Below, in pieces: positions 17,244 to 26,172 of a stretch of DNA of 64,000 nt. How positions within the stretch are numbered: the stretch's first letter is position 1; each line of letters starts with the position of its first letter. Below the pieces are notes generated by a model that saw only the letters and a list, made by a program, of their open reading frames with translations, had not been told where the DNA came from and did no database searches. The position numbers and the translations under genes are program-made. Location: assembly GCA_035511075.1 (NCBI GenBank), contig DATKFW010000131.1, positions 1-64,000 of the forward strand. Direction: 5' to 3'. Origin of the DNA: DATAUD01 sp035511075 (GTDB taxonomy: Bacteria > Verrucomicrobiota > Verrucomicrobiia > Limisphaerales > Palsa-1400).

Positions 17244-17420
17244 AAGTGTCAATGTCTTTGCGGTATTGTTTCCTGCGTACGAACAGGGAATGGACCCCGC
17301 CATTCACCAATTATTGTTTGGAGCCGTTCAACGCAAACCCTAAACCATTGACCGCGGGATTGCAAGGCGTATTTGACAACATTCGGCTCCCATCGAACGC
17401 AGGCCCGCGTGCGTGCGCGC

Positions 17421-18161
17421 TCATCGTCTGATCTTCACCCGACCCTCTTGCGCCCACTCACCATGCCTGCCGGTAATCTCGATGAATTGAGCGCCGGGAA
17501 TCTGTCTTGCCAAAGCCCTGGCACGCCCAATCGGGATGACCGCGTCGTCCCGGGCTCCAAAAATCTCGATCGGTCCGGCGTAACCCTGCAGCGAAGCCAC
17601 GTTATCCCAGGCGTCGCGAAGCATAAGCCGGACAGGCAGATAAGGAAATTGTCCCGAGGCCACATTGGCCAAAGTATCGTAAGGAACGACCAGCACGATC
17701 TTGTCCGGGGCAATTTTCTCCCGGGCGAGCGCGCAGGCTGGACCGCTGCCCAGAGACTCTCCCAGCACACAAATCGGCGTATTCGGATTGCGCGCTCGCA
17801 AGAGACGATACGCCGCTGATGCCGCCTGATTTATGGATTCCAGGGAAGGACTCCCTTCACGAAAGCCGTATCCAGGGTATTCGAGCACGTAGAAAGAATC
17901 CTGCTCAGACAGGCATCCCAGGACGAAATCTCTCTCCGCGGCCTGGCCGGCGTTCCCGTGCAGCATCAACCAAATCGTCGGTGCGTTTGGCGCCTCGCGA
18001 CAGTACCCGATTGTGCGCTCGCCGTCCGACCATGGAGCCAGCTTCGTGGAGAGTTTCGTGTGCGTTGGGACAAACACCATTGACCGTTGGCGTAAATACA
18101 CGATCGCCACGACGAATATGTAGAGCACGGACAGGATCGCCACTATTCTCAAGACGGGCAT
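17421..18161 (-). CDS. Membrane-anchored alpha/beta hydrolase (Bem46/ABHD-like)
   Basis: From the ATG at 18161 the product has 246 residues: an N-terminal signal anchor (IVAILSVLYIFVVAIVYL) and then an alpha/beta-hydrolase domain. The oxyanion loop is LMLHGNAGQ, the nucleophile Ser is in GESLGSG, the acid in FGARDDAVIP and the His in TGRHGEW. The pattern matches Bem46/ABHD13-type serine hydrolases, whose natural substrates are mostly unknown. It is divergent from glnD and its stop lies 177 bases before the bufferin-like precursor start on the same strand; it could be the unlinked upstream neighbour. The frame is open to 18209, but the anchor is best explained by the 18161 start. Confidence 0.83.
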   Translation of the reverse strand: MPVLRIVAILSVLYIFVVAIVYLRQRSMVFVPTHTKLSTKLAPWSDGERTIGYCREAPNAPTIWLMLHGNAGQAAERDFVLGCLSEQDSFYVLEYPGYGFREGSPSLESINQAASAAYRLLRARNPNTPICVLGESLGSGPACALAREKIAPDKIVLVVPYDTLANVASGQFPYLPVRLMLRDAWDNVASLQGYAGPIEIFGARDDAVIPIGRARALARQIPGAQFIEITGRHGEWAQEGRVKIRR

Positions 18162-18380
18162 GGTCGCGTTATACAACTGCGGTATGTGTATCGTTTTCGT
18201 ATATTGCACCAGGCAGATTTGCGGCGCAATCCGTCTGTGAGGTTTTGATTTATGTTTTGGCTCTGGCCGGGATGGCCGACTGCCTCGACGCCGAGGGGTT
18301 GTTGAAAAAGTAAGACCGGCTTCCGATTTTTCCGGGCCGCGCCTTGCGCGGGCGGATTCCGTGCTCTAAGGTCATCCCGG

Positions 18381-21161
18381 ATGCCGACTTTGCTCGAAAA
18401 AATTGAGGCCCACGCGGCGGCCCGACTCGTTCTTCCGCCCAAGGTCTCCCCCCGGCTCGAGTTGGCCCGATACAAGAATTTCCTCAAGGTCGAGACTCAT
18501 CGCCTGAAAATTCTCCACCGCGCCGGCGGCGAGGGCCGCGAGATTTGCCGCGCCCGCTCAGTCATCATCGACCTGGTGCTGCGTCACATCCTGGAGGGTG
18601 TCAAGAACGCCTCGCCGCTTCTGGCGCCCAACCCCTGGCCCGTCGTGACGCTGGTGGCCATTGGCGGTTATGGCCGCGCGGAACTCAATCCCCACAGCGA
18701 CATCGACATCATGTTCCTCCACGAAAACGACATGGTCGTCCAGGGCAGGGCGCGCCCCCCGCTTGCGGAGTTGATCGATGGGCTTCTTTACACCCTTTGG
18801 GACCTCGGATTCAAAGTCGGCCACTCCGTTCGCTCAATCGATGACTGCGTCAATGTGGCCAACAGCGACATGCAATCGAAAACGGCCCTGATCGAGGCCC
18901 GGCGCATCTTCGGCAGCGAACCGTTGTTCGATCGCTTCGCGCGGACCGTCCAGGCGAAGTGCGTGCTGGGCCATGAGAACGAATACATCACCGCCCGCCT
19001 GGAGGACCAGGCGTTGCGGCGGTCCAAATACGGGAATTCGGCCTGCATGCAGGAGCCCAACATCAAGAACGGCTGCGGCGGATTGCGCGATTACCAGAAC
19101 CTGCTCTGGATGTCTCACTTCAAGTATCACACCCGTACGCTGGCGGAACTGGAGCAACACGAAATGATTAGCGCCGCCGAACGCAAACAACTCGACAGCG
19201 CCTATGGTTTCCTCCTTCGCGTCCGCAACGAATTGCATTACCTGGTCAACCACCCGGCCGATATCCTGGGCCGCAGCTTGCAACCCACTGTCGCCGCCAA
19301 TCTCGGTTGCCACGACCGCTCCGCCGGCAAGCGCGTCGAGATGTTCATGGGCGAGTTTTATCATCATAGCCGGAACATCGATTTGATCACCCGCACCGTC
19401 GAGCAGCGCATGGCCCTGTTTGCGCCCCCCAAACGGCTCCTTTCTTTCGCCCGCAAAATTTTTCGCTCCAAATCCGCCTCCAAGGTCGAGCCGGCGGTCG
19501 ATGGTTTCAAATTCGTCGATGGAGAAATCCGCCCGGTCTCCTCCGGGATTTTCCGGGACAACCCGCGCCGCCTGATGCGCGTGTTCCTGCACGCCCAGCA
19601 ACGCGGCCTCAAGCTCCATCCCACCATGGCGCAGCTCCTCCGCAGTCAGCACTCTCTTGTCAACAACTCCTTTTTGAAGGACCCCCACGTGCAGGCGACT
19701 TTCCTGGAAATTCTGGACCAGCGCGGCAACGTCGCCCCCATCCTTCGCGCCATGCACGAGGTCGGGCTTTTGGGAAAGTTCCTGCCCGAATTCGGACGCC
19801 TGACGTGCCTGGTGCAGCACGAGTTCTATCATCAATACACCGCCGACGAGCACACTCTGGTTTGCATCGAAAAACTCGACCAGGTTTGGAACGCCAAAAC
19901 ACCCCCTTACGCCGCGTACGCCGAGATTTCGCGCGATGTGGAAAACGCTTTTCTTCTTTACCTTGCGCTCCTTCTGCACGATTCCGGGAAGGCCTTCCGC
20001 ACCGGCCACCATGAGGAGATCGGCGGCAAGGTCGCCCTCAGCGTCTCGCGCCGGCTGGGATTGGATGGCGCCAAGACCCATACCCTGCGCCTGGTCATCG
20101 AGAACCACCTGGCGATGGCGCAAATCTCCCAGCGGCGTGACCTGGATGACCCCTCCATCATCAGCAATTTTGCCCGCCAGATTCAAACGGTTGAAAACCT
20201 CGTCCTGCTCACGCTCCATACCTTCGCGGATTCGATGGGTACCAGCGACCAGCTTTGGAATGGATTCAAGGACGCGGTTCTCTGGCGCCTCTATCACAAG
20301 ACGCGCCTGCAATTGTCCGGCGGCACGGATTTTCTCATCGCCGAAGTCCGCCAGCGCGAATTGCTCATCGAGGAAGTCCAGCGCATTGCGCCGCCCACGT
20401 TTGATCCGGCCGAAATCCGCGCCCATTTCAACCACGTCCCGCCCCGCTATTGCCAGATTAACGACGCCAGGGACATCCTGCGGGACATCGCGCAGGTCCA
20501 TCGCTTCATCCAATTGCAATTGTCCGACAACGAAGTCAACGCCCTGATCCCCATCATCACCTGGCACAACGAGCGCGACCGCGGTTACACCACCGTCACC
20601 GTCTGCACCTGGGACCGCGAGCGCCTTTTCAGCAACATCACCGGTTGCCTCTCCGCGGCGGGCTTAAACATCCTGAGCGCGGAAATTCTCACGCGCAGCG
20701 ACGGGGTTATACTTGACACATTTTGCGTGACCGACGCCAGGACAGGCCTCTTGGCAAATCGGGAGGAGCGCGAGAAGCTCGAGAACCTGGTGCAGAAAAT
20801 CCTCACGGGGGCCCCGCTGGATTTGCCCGCGCTCATCGCCAGGGTCCGGATCGCCCCGCCCAGCTATAAATCGCTCGACGGCGAACGAATTCCGGCCGTC
20901 ATCGAATTGGATAACCTTACGTCCGACAATCGCACGATTGTCGATGTGCAGGGCGAGGACCGGGTCGGCTTGTTGTACGACATTTCCCGTGCGTTGACGG
21001 AGCTCAACGTTCACGTGTACCTGGCCAAAATCCTCACCGAAAAGGGGGCCGCCATCGACAGTTTTTACCTCACCGAACGGTGGGGAACAAAGGTCCTGGA
21101 GCCGGAGCGCCAGAAGCAAATCAAAGACAGGCTCAGAAAGGCCGTGCAGCGCGAATCTTAA
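18381..21161 (+). CDS. glnD: Bifunctional PII uridylyltransferase/uridylyl-removing enzyme
   Basis: 926 residues, near the usual 890-950. Uridylylates and deuridylylates PII signal proteins in response to glutamine, controlling nitrogen assimilation. The nucleotidyltransferase motif GGYGRAE lies at residues 95-101, with metal-binding Asp107 and Asp109 in HSDIDIMF. A helical region with NGCGGLRD follows, then an HD domain (YTADEHTLVCIEKL and LLLHDSGKAFRTGHHE) and two C-terminal ACT domains (TTVTVCTWDRERLFSNITG and RTIVDVQGEDRVGLLYDIS) for glutamine sensing. It converges on the small OrfA-like gene with a 7-base gap. No PII or ammonium transporter gene is adjacent. Confidence 0.95.
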   Translation: MPTLLEKIEAHAAARLVLPPKVSPRLELARYKNFLKVETHRLKILHRAGGEGREICRARSVIIDLVLRHILEGVKNASPLLAPNPWPVVTLVAIGGYGRAELNPHSDIDIMFLHENDMVVQGRARPPLAELIDGLLYTLWDLGFKVGHSVRSIDDCVNVANSDMQSKTALIEARRIFGSEPLFDRFARTVQAKCVLGHENEYITARLEDQALRRSKYGNSACMQEPNIKNGCGGLRDYQNLLWMSHFKYHTRTLAELEQHEMISAAERKQLDSAYGFLLRVRNELHYLVNHPADILGRSLQPTVAANLGCHDRSAGKRVEMFMGEFYHHSRNIDLITRTVEQRMALFAPPKRLLSFARKIFRSKSASKVEPAVDGFKFVDGEIRPVSSGIFRDNPRRLMRVFLHAQQRGLKLHPTMAQLLRSQHSLVNNSFLKDPHVQATFLEILDQRGNVAPILRAMHEVGLLGKFLPEFGRLTCLVQHEFYHQYTADEHTLVCIEKLDQVWNAKTPPYAAYAEISRDVENAFLLYLALLLHDSGKAFRTGHHEEIGGKVALSVSRRLGLDGAKTHTLRLVIENHLAMAQISQRRDLDDPSIISNFARQIQTVENLVLLTLHTFADSMGTSDQLWNGFKDAVLWRLYHKTRLQLSGGTDFLIAEVRQRELLIEEVQRIAPPTFDPAEIRAHFNHVPPRYCQINDARDILRDIAQVHRFIQLQLSDNEVNALIPIITWHNERDRGYTTVTVCTWDRERLFSNITGCLSAAGLNILSAEILTRSDGVILDTFCVTDARTGLLANREEREKLENLVQKILTGAPLDLPALIARVRIAPPSYKSLDGERIPAVIELDNLTSDNRTIVDVQGEDRVGLLYDISRALTELNVHVYLAKILTEKGAAIDSFYLTERWGTKVLEPERQKQIKDRLRKAVQRES

Positions 21162-21168
21162 AGGTCCC

Positions 21169-21486
21169 TTACGACGCTTCGTGGGAGCAAACCGTCGTCG
21201 AAAGAACTCCGAGCGTCGTCTTCAAGATGTCCCATTGCATCTGGAGTTGGACGACCTGGTTGCGCAAGGCTTCATTCTCCGCGCGCAATCGCGCCATGCC
21301 CCCTAGGGGTTTGTCGCGCTTGGCCCGGACCCCGAGTTTTTTCGTCCACTCGCGTAAGTCGTCCGGGTCCACGCCAAGTTCCGCGGCCGATCGTTCAACC
21401 CCCTGGCCGCTTCTTTCCATAAAGTCGGCGGCGGCATACTTATAGTTTTCCTGGTAACGCCTTGGCTGGGTTCTCTTGTTTGGCAT
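21169..21486 (-). CDS. Lone IS3 OrfA-like helix-turn-helix protein
   Basis: From the ATG at 21486 the product is 105 residues. The region YKYAAADFMERSGQGVERSAAELGVDPDDLREWTKKLGV matches the helix-turn-helix of IS3/IS911 OrfA. The C-terminal leucine-rich stretch LRAENEALRNQVVQLQMQWDILKTTLG matches the OrfA coiled coil that usually ends with RDILKKALG. No OrfB integrase frame, terminal inverted repeats or target duplication is visible on either side, since glnD ends 7 bases away. It is therefore either a transposon relic or a domesticated DNA-binding protein. Its composition does not stand out from the surroundings. Confidence 0.65.
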   Translation of the reverse strand: MPNKRTQPRRYQENYKYAAADFMERSGQGVERSAAELGVDPDDLREWTKKLGVRAKRDKPLGGMARLRAENEALRNQVVQLQMQWDILKTTLGVLSTTVCSHEAS

Positions 21487-21742
21487 AGCAATTAAATGAC
21501 AATTTTCACCACGATATCGAGCAACCGCCATGCCATGCGCAAATTAGTTGCACGAGATTCTTCAACTCAAAAAACATTTGTAAAGCACACGGATTAAACA
21601 GGTTCGGCCGCTTGTTGGTCGGCCCGGCAAATCTTGCGTACCCGCCGCGCCGTGGCGTCAATGGCATAAACTGTTCGCATTGGTGCGAATGCGGGATAAG
21701 GATTGGATTCTCAATGCCGATTCCCGCTCCGACTGTCCTTCA

Positions 21743-21771
21743 TTGACGCGTTCTTGTTCGGGGGTTACAAA
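21743..21771 (+). promoter_or_regulatory. Predicted sigma-70 promoter for pyrH-frr
   Basis: TTGACG (21743-21748) and TACAAA (21766-21771) are separated by exactly 17 bases, a good match to the housekeeping consensus. The expected start of transcription is near 21778, only about 8 bases before the pyrH ATG, so the message would have almost no leader and no room for a Shine-Dalgarno. The rest of 21487-21742 shows nothing I can name. Confidence 0.45.
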
Positions 21772-21785
21772 AGGGTCGGACATCG

Positions 21786-22511
21786 ATGAAAAAAATCCCG
21801 AAATCCAAATACCAGCGCATCCTTCTCAAACTCAGCGGCGAAGCCTTGGGCGGCGACAACGGCGTTGGCATCAGCGCTGCGTCTCTCCACGAAATGGCGC
21901 GCCAAATCGCCGAAGTCAGGGAAATGGGAGTCCAGGTGGTTGTCGTTGCGGGCGGAGGCAACATTTATCGCGGAGCCTCCGGCGGCCAGCGCGGCATCGA
22001 ACGGGCTACGGGCGATTACATGGGAATGCTCGCCACAGTCATCAATTCGCTCGCACTGCAGGACGCGTTGGAAAAACTCGGCGTGGAAACGCGCGTCCAG
22101 AGCGCCATCATCATGCAGCAAGTCGCCGAGCCGTTTATTCGACGTCGGGCCGTCCGCCACCTGGAGAAAGGGCGCGTGGTCATCTTTGGCGGCGGCACCG
22201 GCAACCCCTATTTTTCGACCGATACCGCCGCGGCTTTGCGTGCAAATGAAATCGGTGCCGAAGTCATTCTCAAGGCGACAAAAGTGGACGGCATCTACGA
22301 CTGCGACCCCACCACCAACCCCGGAGCCAAACGCTACGATCATATTACCTATTTGGAGGCCCTGCAAAAACGGCTGCAAGTAATGGATTCGACCGCCTTT
22401 TCGCTCTGCATGGACAACAAGATGCCGATCATTGTGTTTGATTTCTTCAAGGCCCATAACCTCAAACGCGTCGTCCTGGGCGAACCGGTGGGAACGATGG
22501 TGACGGGTTGA
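21786..22511 (+). CDS. pyrH: UMP kinase
   Basis: 241 residues, standard for bacterial hexameric UMP kinases of the amino-acid-kinase fold. Converts UMP to UDP with ATP in pyrimidine nucleotide synthesis. Motifs: N-terminal ILLKLSGEAL, VVVAGGGNIYRG, the MGMLATVINSLALQDALE block typical of PyrH, FGGGTGNPYFSTDTAAALRA, and KVDGIYDCDP. It is followed 36 bases later by frr, the pyrH-frr order common across bacteria. The initiator ATG has no clear Shine-Dalgarno and lies just downstream of a predicted promoter. Confidence 0.97.
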   Translation: MKKIPKSKYQRILLKLSGEALGGDNGVGISAASLHEMARQIAEVREMGVQVVVVAGGGNIYRGASGGQRGIERATGDYMGMLATVINSLALQDALEKLGVETRVQSAIIMQQVAEPFIRRRAVRHLEKGRVVIFGGGTGNPYFSTDTAAALRANEIGAEVILKATKVDGIYDCDPTTNPGAKRYDHITYLEALQKRLQVMDSTAFSLCMDNKMPIIVFDFFKAHNLKRVVLGEPVGTMVTG

Positions 22512-22547
22512 CTTTGTTCCAGGAACATTGAACTTTGAAATAATCTT

Positions 22548-23108
22548 ATGACTCTCGATGATATTCTCCTGGAGGCGGAAGAAAAAATGTCGAAAACCGA
22601 ACTGGTCGTGCAGCACGAATTCGCCGGTATGCGCACGGGCCGCGCCTCCCCCGTGCTGGTGGAAAACATTGTCGTGGAAGTCTATGGCGCCCAAATGCGC
22701 ATTCGCGAATTGGCCGGCATCACCACCCCGGAACCGCGCGTCCTTGCCATTCAGCCCTGGGACGTCACCACCGTGCATCCCATCGAAAAAGCCATCCTCA
22801 AGAGCAATCTCGGCGTCACACCGACAGTCCAGGGCAAAATCATTCGCCTGGTTCTCCCGGAGTTAAGCCAGGAGCGGCGCCTTGAAATGGTCAAGATCGT
22901 CCGCAAAATGACCGAGGACGGACGCGTGGCCGTCCGCCATGTCCGCCGCGACTCCATTGAAGCGATCAAGAAGGAAACCAAAAGGGGCGGCATTGCCGAA
23001 GACCAGGAGGAACTGGCGGAGAAGGAAGTTCAAAAACTGACCGACCAATACATCGCCAAAATTGACGCGCACCTGGCGGCCAAGGAAAAGGAAATCATGA
23101 CCGTTTAA
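22548..23108 (+). CDS. frr: Ribosome recycling factor
   Basis: 186 residues, the canonical length. Works with EF-G to split post-termination ribosomes. Family hallmarks: the N-terminal helix MSKTELVVQHEFAGMRTGRASP, the sheet domain VVEVYGAQMRIRELAGITTPEPR, LAIQPWD, the hinge-helix region LVLPELSQERRLEMVKIVRKMTEDGRVAVRHVRRD and the C-terminal helix KEVQKLTDQYIAKIDAHLAAKEKEIM. It is the second gene of the pyrH operon. The 106 bases to the convergent ftsB-like gene hold no clear terminator. Confidence 0.97.
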   Translation: MTLDDILLEAEEKMSKTELVVQHEFAGMRTGRASPVLVENIVVEVYGAQMRIRELAGITTPEPRVLAIQPWDVTTVHPIEKAILKSNLGVTPTVQGKIIRLVLPELSQERRLEMVKIVRKMTEDGRVAVRHVRRDSIEAIKKETKRGGIAEDQEELAEKEVQKLTDQYIAKIDAHLAAKEKEIMTV

Positions 23109-23214
23109 AATGCGGCGCGTGATCCGACGCATCCTGCATATACCTGGCAAATTGTGCCGATTGTGTAGCCCCGGCACACCCACCGGCCGCTTCTTGACAC
23201 CCTGCCAACCGCTC

Positions 23215-23529
23215 CTATTCCGACTTGCCGCCGGCAGGAGGATCAAAATGGATCACGTCCTCGCCCGGCCTGGCATAACTGAGGCGCTCGCGAGCGAGGC
23301 GTTCGACGGTCGTGGGATTTTGCAGGGCGCGCAGCTCGGCATCCAATTTCCGCGCCGTTTCATTTTCCTTATCGATGTTCACGTCCAATGCCAGTTTTTC
23401 CTCCCGCATCCGCTGGTTCTGCTGGATCACCGGTTGATACCAGAGAATAATTCCGAGCACCGCTGCAATGACCAGCAAGGTCAACACCACCCGGAAAAGC
23501 TTGTCCCAAATGCTCTGGTTGACGTTCAC
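23215..23529 (-). CDS. FtsB/DivIC-family septum formation initiator
   Basis: A 104-residue bitopic protein: a short cytoplasmic N-terminus, one membrane helix (VVLTLLVIAAVLGIILWY), then a periplasmic coiled coil (QQNQRMREEKLALDVNIDKENETARKLDAELRAL) and the typical end NPTTVERLARERLSYARPGEDVIHF. This is the FtsB/DivIC architecture; these proteins join FtsL and FtsQ in the divisome to license septal peptidoglycan synthesis. It is a single-gene unit converging with frr. The identity as FtsB rather than DivIC is a naming matter only. Confidence 0.87.
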   Translation of the reverse strand: MNVNQSIWDKLFRVVLTLLVIAAVLGIILWYQPVIQQNQRMREEKLALDVNIDKENETARKLDAELRALQNPTTVERLARERLSYARPGEDVIHFDPPAGGKSE

Positions 23530-23683
23530 TTACGCATTAGTAGATCATACCCGCCAAAAAAACGGAAGAAGGATCTTTGGAACGTTTATTGTCAAACACG
23601 CGGTTAATGCCAGGTAATCAGCCTGCTCCGCGCCGGCCGCGTGTTGCGTTCAATGCCGCGTTTGACCAGGACACAGATTCGAG

Positions 23684-23711
23684 TTGCCCCCGCCTCGCCA
23701 TGGGGTAAACT
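23684..23711 (+). promoter_or_regulatory. Possible promoter of the GH44 gene
   Basis: TTGCCC (23684-23689), a 16-base spacer and TAAACT (23706-23711) are a moderate sigma-70 match and sit just upstream of the GTG at 23732. The remainder of the 202-base gap from 23530 holds nothing else recognisable. Confidence 0.28.
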
Positions 23712-23731
23712 AAAGAGATCAGCTTGTTGAA

Positions 23732-26056
23732 GTGAGGTCCAATCTCAAACTTTTCTGTGTCTTGACGTCGCTGTTCCTGGTTCGGTGGTCCCAGGCGCAG
23801 ACAAACGAAATTATTTATTCCAACACCCTGCAAAATGGCTGGGCCAACTGGAGTTGGAGTTCGACTATCAATTTTGCCAGCACAGGCCCGGTGCCACCGG
23901 GCGATTCCGATGCCATCAGTGTCACTTCCCAGGCCTACGGCGCGCTTTATGTCAATGTCAGCGGGGTCACCGAACTTGATTCCAGCCTGTTCACTAACCT
24001 CACTTTCTGGCTTAACGGCGGGCCCTCCGGCGGACAGGTTTTGACCGTTGATGCCACGCTCGATTCCTCCGCCCAGGCGGACACCGTAACCGTTGGACCT
24101 CTGGCCGCCAACACCTGGCAGCAATTTACCGTCTCCCTTTCATCTCTGGGTGTGGCCGACGAGCCGGATTTGGACGGCTTTTGGCTTCAAAACAATACCG
24201 GCAATGCCATCCCCGTCTATTACGCAGCTGACATGGTGCTCGTTGGCGCGCTGCCGGGGCCGCCGCCCGGACCGAACCCAACCAACTATATCGGCGTCGA
24301 TGCCGGGGCCAATCGCCATCCGATCAGCCCGATGATCTACGGCACCGCCTTTGCCGCCTCCAATCAATTGGCGGACCTGGGTTTCACCATGAACCGCTCG
24401 GGCGGAAACGAAGAGACGACGTATAATTGGGAGCTTAACGCCCACGGCAAAGGGGACGATTGGTATTTTGAAAGCATTGCGGACAGTTCCTCCACGCCCG
24501 GCGAATCGGCGGACTCAGTCGTGGCCAACGCCAGGGCAGGCGGCGCGCAGCCCTTGATCACCGTCCCGATGATTGGCTGGTCGCCCATAGTGGGGGCTAA
24601 CCGGGCCACTCTTGCCAGCTTTTCCATCGCCAAATACGGCCCGCAGACCGCCAGCGATCCCTACTTTAGCGACGCCGGCAACGGCGTCAGCGTCACCAAC
24701 AAAGCCTTGATCACATGGAACGATAAGACCGATGCCTACATGCAGGTGGATACCAATTTTCAAAAGGCGTACGTCCAGCATTTGACCAATGCCTGGGGCG
24801 TGTCCACCAATGGCGGAGTCGCCTACTACATCATGGATAACGAGCATAGCCTCTGGTCTTCGACCCATCAGGACATCCATCCCGTGGGCCCGACCATGCA
24901 GGAAATCCTTGGGAAAATCGTCGCCTACGCCTCAATGGTCAAGAGCGTCGATCCTGACGCCTTGGTTGCCGGACCGGAAGAGTGGGGGTGGAGCGGCTAC
25001 CTCTACAGCGGCTACGACCAGCAATGGGCCGGTCAACACGGCGATTACAACACGGCAGACTATCCCGACCGCGCCACCAACGGCGGTTGGGATTATATGC
25101 CCTGGCTTCTCAACCAACTCCATCAGTACAACACCACCAACGGCCAGCGGCTTTTGGATTATTTCACGCTCCATTGCTACCCGCAGGAAGGCTCAGTGAG
25201 CGGAAACGACATTGACACCGCCACAGAGCTGCTGCGCAACCAGTCCACCCGTCAATTCTGGGACACCAACTACGTCGATCCGAGTTGGATCAACAGCGTC
25301 ATCATGCTCATCCCCCGCATGTCCAACTGGGTCGCGACCTATTATCCGGGCACCAAAATCGGCATTACCGAATACAACTGGGGCGCTGAACCTTTCATGA
25401 ACGGCGCCACTGCGCAGGCCGATATTCTGGGCATCTTCGGACGCCAGGGACTGGACCTGGCCACCCGATGGACCATTCCCGCCTCCACCACGCCAACGTA
25501 CCTGGCGATGAAAATCTACCGCAATTACGACAGCCAGGGACACACTTTTGGCGACACCAGCGTGCTGGCGGGCGGCCCTGATCCAGACAACGTCTCCGTC
25601 TTTGCCTCGCAACGCTCCGTTGACGAGGCGCTGACCATCATGCTCGTCAATAAATTCCTCACGGGCGCGACACCGCTGGTCATCGACGTGACCAACTTTA
25701 TCGGCGCCGGCACGGCGCACGTGTGGCAGCTCAACTCCAGCAATGTCATCGCCCAATTGCCCGATTTGAGCTACACCGGCGGCGCCTTGCAAACGACCGT
25801 CCCCAGCCAAAGCGTCACTCTCCTGGTGCTGCCTCCCAGTTCAACGCTGGAACTGCAGGCGAACTCGCCGAGCGCAGGCGGCCAATTCCAGGTTTGGGTC
25901 AACGGTGAGATTGGCAGGACGTTCGTTTTGCAATCCTCCACCGACCTCTCGAATTGGACCGTGGCAGCCACCAACACATTCGGCGCCACCAACGGACCCT
26001 TCCTGTTTTCCGCCGGTTCGCGCTCCGAGTTCTATCGCGCAACCCTGCTCCATTGA
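23732..26056 (+). CDS. Secreted glycoside hydrolase family 44 (endoglucanase/xyloglucanase type)
   Basis: 774 residues from a GTG start with a signal peptide ending near SQA/Q. Residues about 25-170 form a beta-sandwich carbohydrate-binding-like module. The GH44 domain begins at about residue 188 (IGVDAGANRHPISPMIYG) and aligns block by block with GH44: NRSGGNEETTYNWE, the acid/base Glu in YYIMDNEHSLW followed by HQDIHP, and the nucleophile Glu in IGITEYNWGAEPF. The canonical Pro after the acid/base Glu (NEP) is His here. The last 60 residues (GRTFVLQSSTDLSNWT to FYRATLLH) form the C-terminal module shared with other exported proteins of this genome. GH44 enzymes cleave beta-1,4-glucans with retention; no polysaccharide cluster surrounds it. 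Confidence 0.9.
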   Translation: MRSNLKLFCVLTSLFLVRWSQAQTNEIIYSNTLQNGWANWSWSSTINFASTGPVPPGDSDAISVTSQAYGALYVNVSGVTELDSSLFTNLTFWLNGGPSGGQVLTVDATLDSSAQADTVTVGPLAANTWQQFTVSLSSLGVADEPDLDGFWLQNNTGNAIPVYYAADMVLVGALPGPPPGPNPTNYIGVDAGANRHPISPMIYGTAFAASNQLADLGFTMNRSGGNEETTYNWELNAHGKGDDWYFESIADSSSTPGESADSVVANARAGGAQPLITVPMIGWSPIVGANRATLASFSIAKYGPQTASDPYFSDAGNGVSVTNKALITWNDKTDAYMQVDTNFQKAYVQHLTNAWGVSTNGGVAYYIMDNEHSLWSSTHQDIHPVGPTMQEILGKIVAYASMVKSVDPDALVAGPEEWGWSGYLYSGYDQQWAGQHGDYNTADYPDRATNGGWDYMPWLLNQLHQYNTTNGQRLLDYFTLHCYPQEGSVSGNDIDTATELLRNQSTRQFWDTNYVDPSWINSVIMLIPRMSNWVATYYPGTKIGITEYNWGAEPFMNGATAQADILGIFGRQGLDLATRWTIPASTTPTYLAMKIYRNYDSQGHTFGDTSVLAGGPDPDNVSVFASQRSVDEALTIMLVNKFLTGATPLVIDVTNFIGAGTAHVWQLNSSNVIAQLPDLSYTGGALQTTVPSQSVTLLVLPPSSTLELQANSPSAGGQFQVWVNGEIGRTFVLQSSTDLSNWTVAATNTFGATNGPFLFSAGSRSEFYRATLLH

Positions 26057-26078
26057 TCGGGAAGACGCATTTTGGCCG

Positions 26079-26107
26079 TTGACATGGCGCCGGGATGGAC
26101 GCATTGT
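26079..26107 (+). promoter_or_regulatory. Predicted promoter upstream of rpsU
   Basis: A perfect TTGACA (26079-26084), 17-base spacer and CATTGT (26102-26107). The -10 is weak (3 of 6). A second TTGACA occurs at 26108-26113 without a usable -10. Expected start near 26114, giving a leader of about 60 bases that contains the hairpin at 26123-26146. Confidence 0.35.
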
Positions 26108-26122
26108 TGACAATCATTTGAG

Positions 26123-26146
26123 GCGGCGGCCATGAGGGCCGTCCGC
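26123..26146 (+). promoter_or_regulatory. Hairpin in the rpsU leader
   Basis: GCGGCGGCC (26123-26131) pairs with GGCCGTCCGC (26137-26146) around the loop ATGAG, with one bulged T. The stem ends a few bases before the purine-rich GGGAAGGAAGTGAG that precedes the TTG start of rpsU. It could modulate translation, for example by product feedback as in other ribosomal protein genes; this is inference. Confidence 0.4.
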
Positions 26147-26172
26147 AAACCCGGGAAGGAAGTGAGAATTTT

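Noticed and set aside
18834..20567. 577-codon open frame on the minus strand inside glnD
   Set aside because: It is the shadow of a GC-rich gene; it is Arg/Gln/Val-rich, matches no family and glnD is certain on the other strand.
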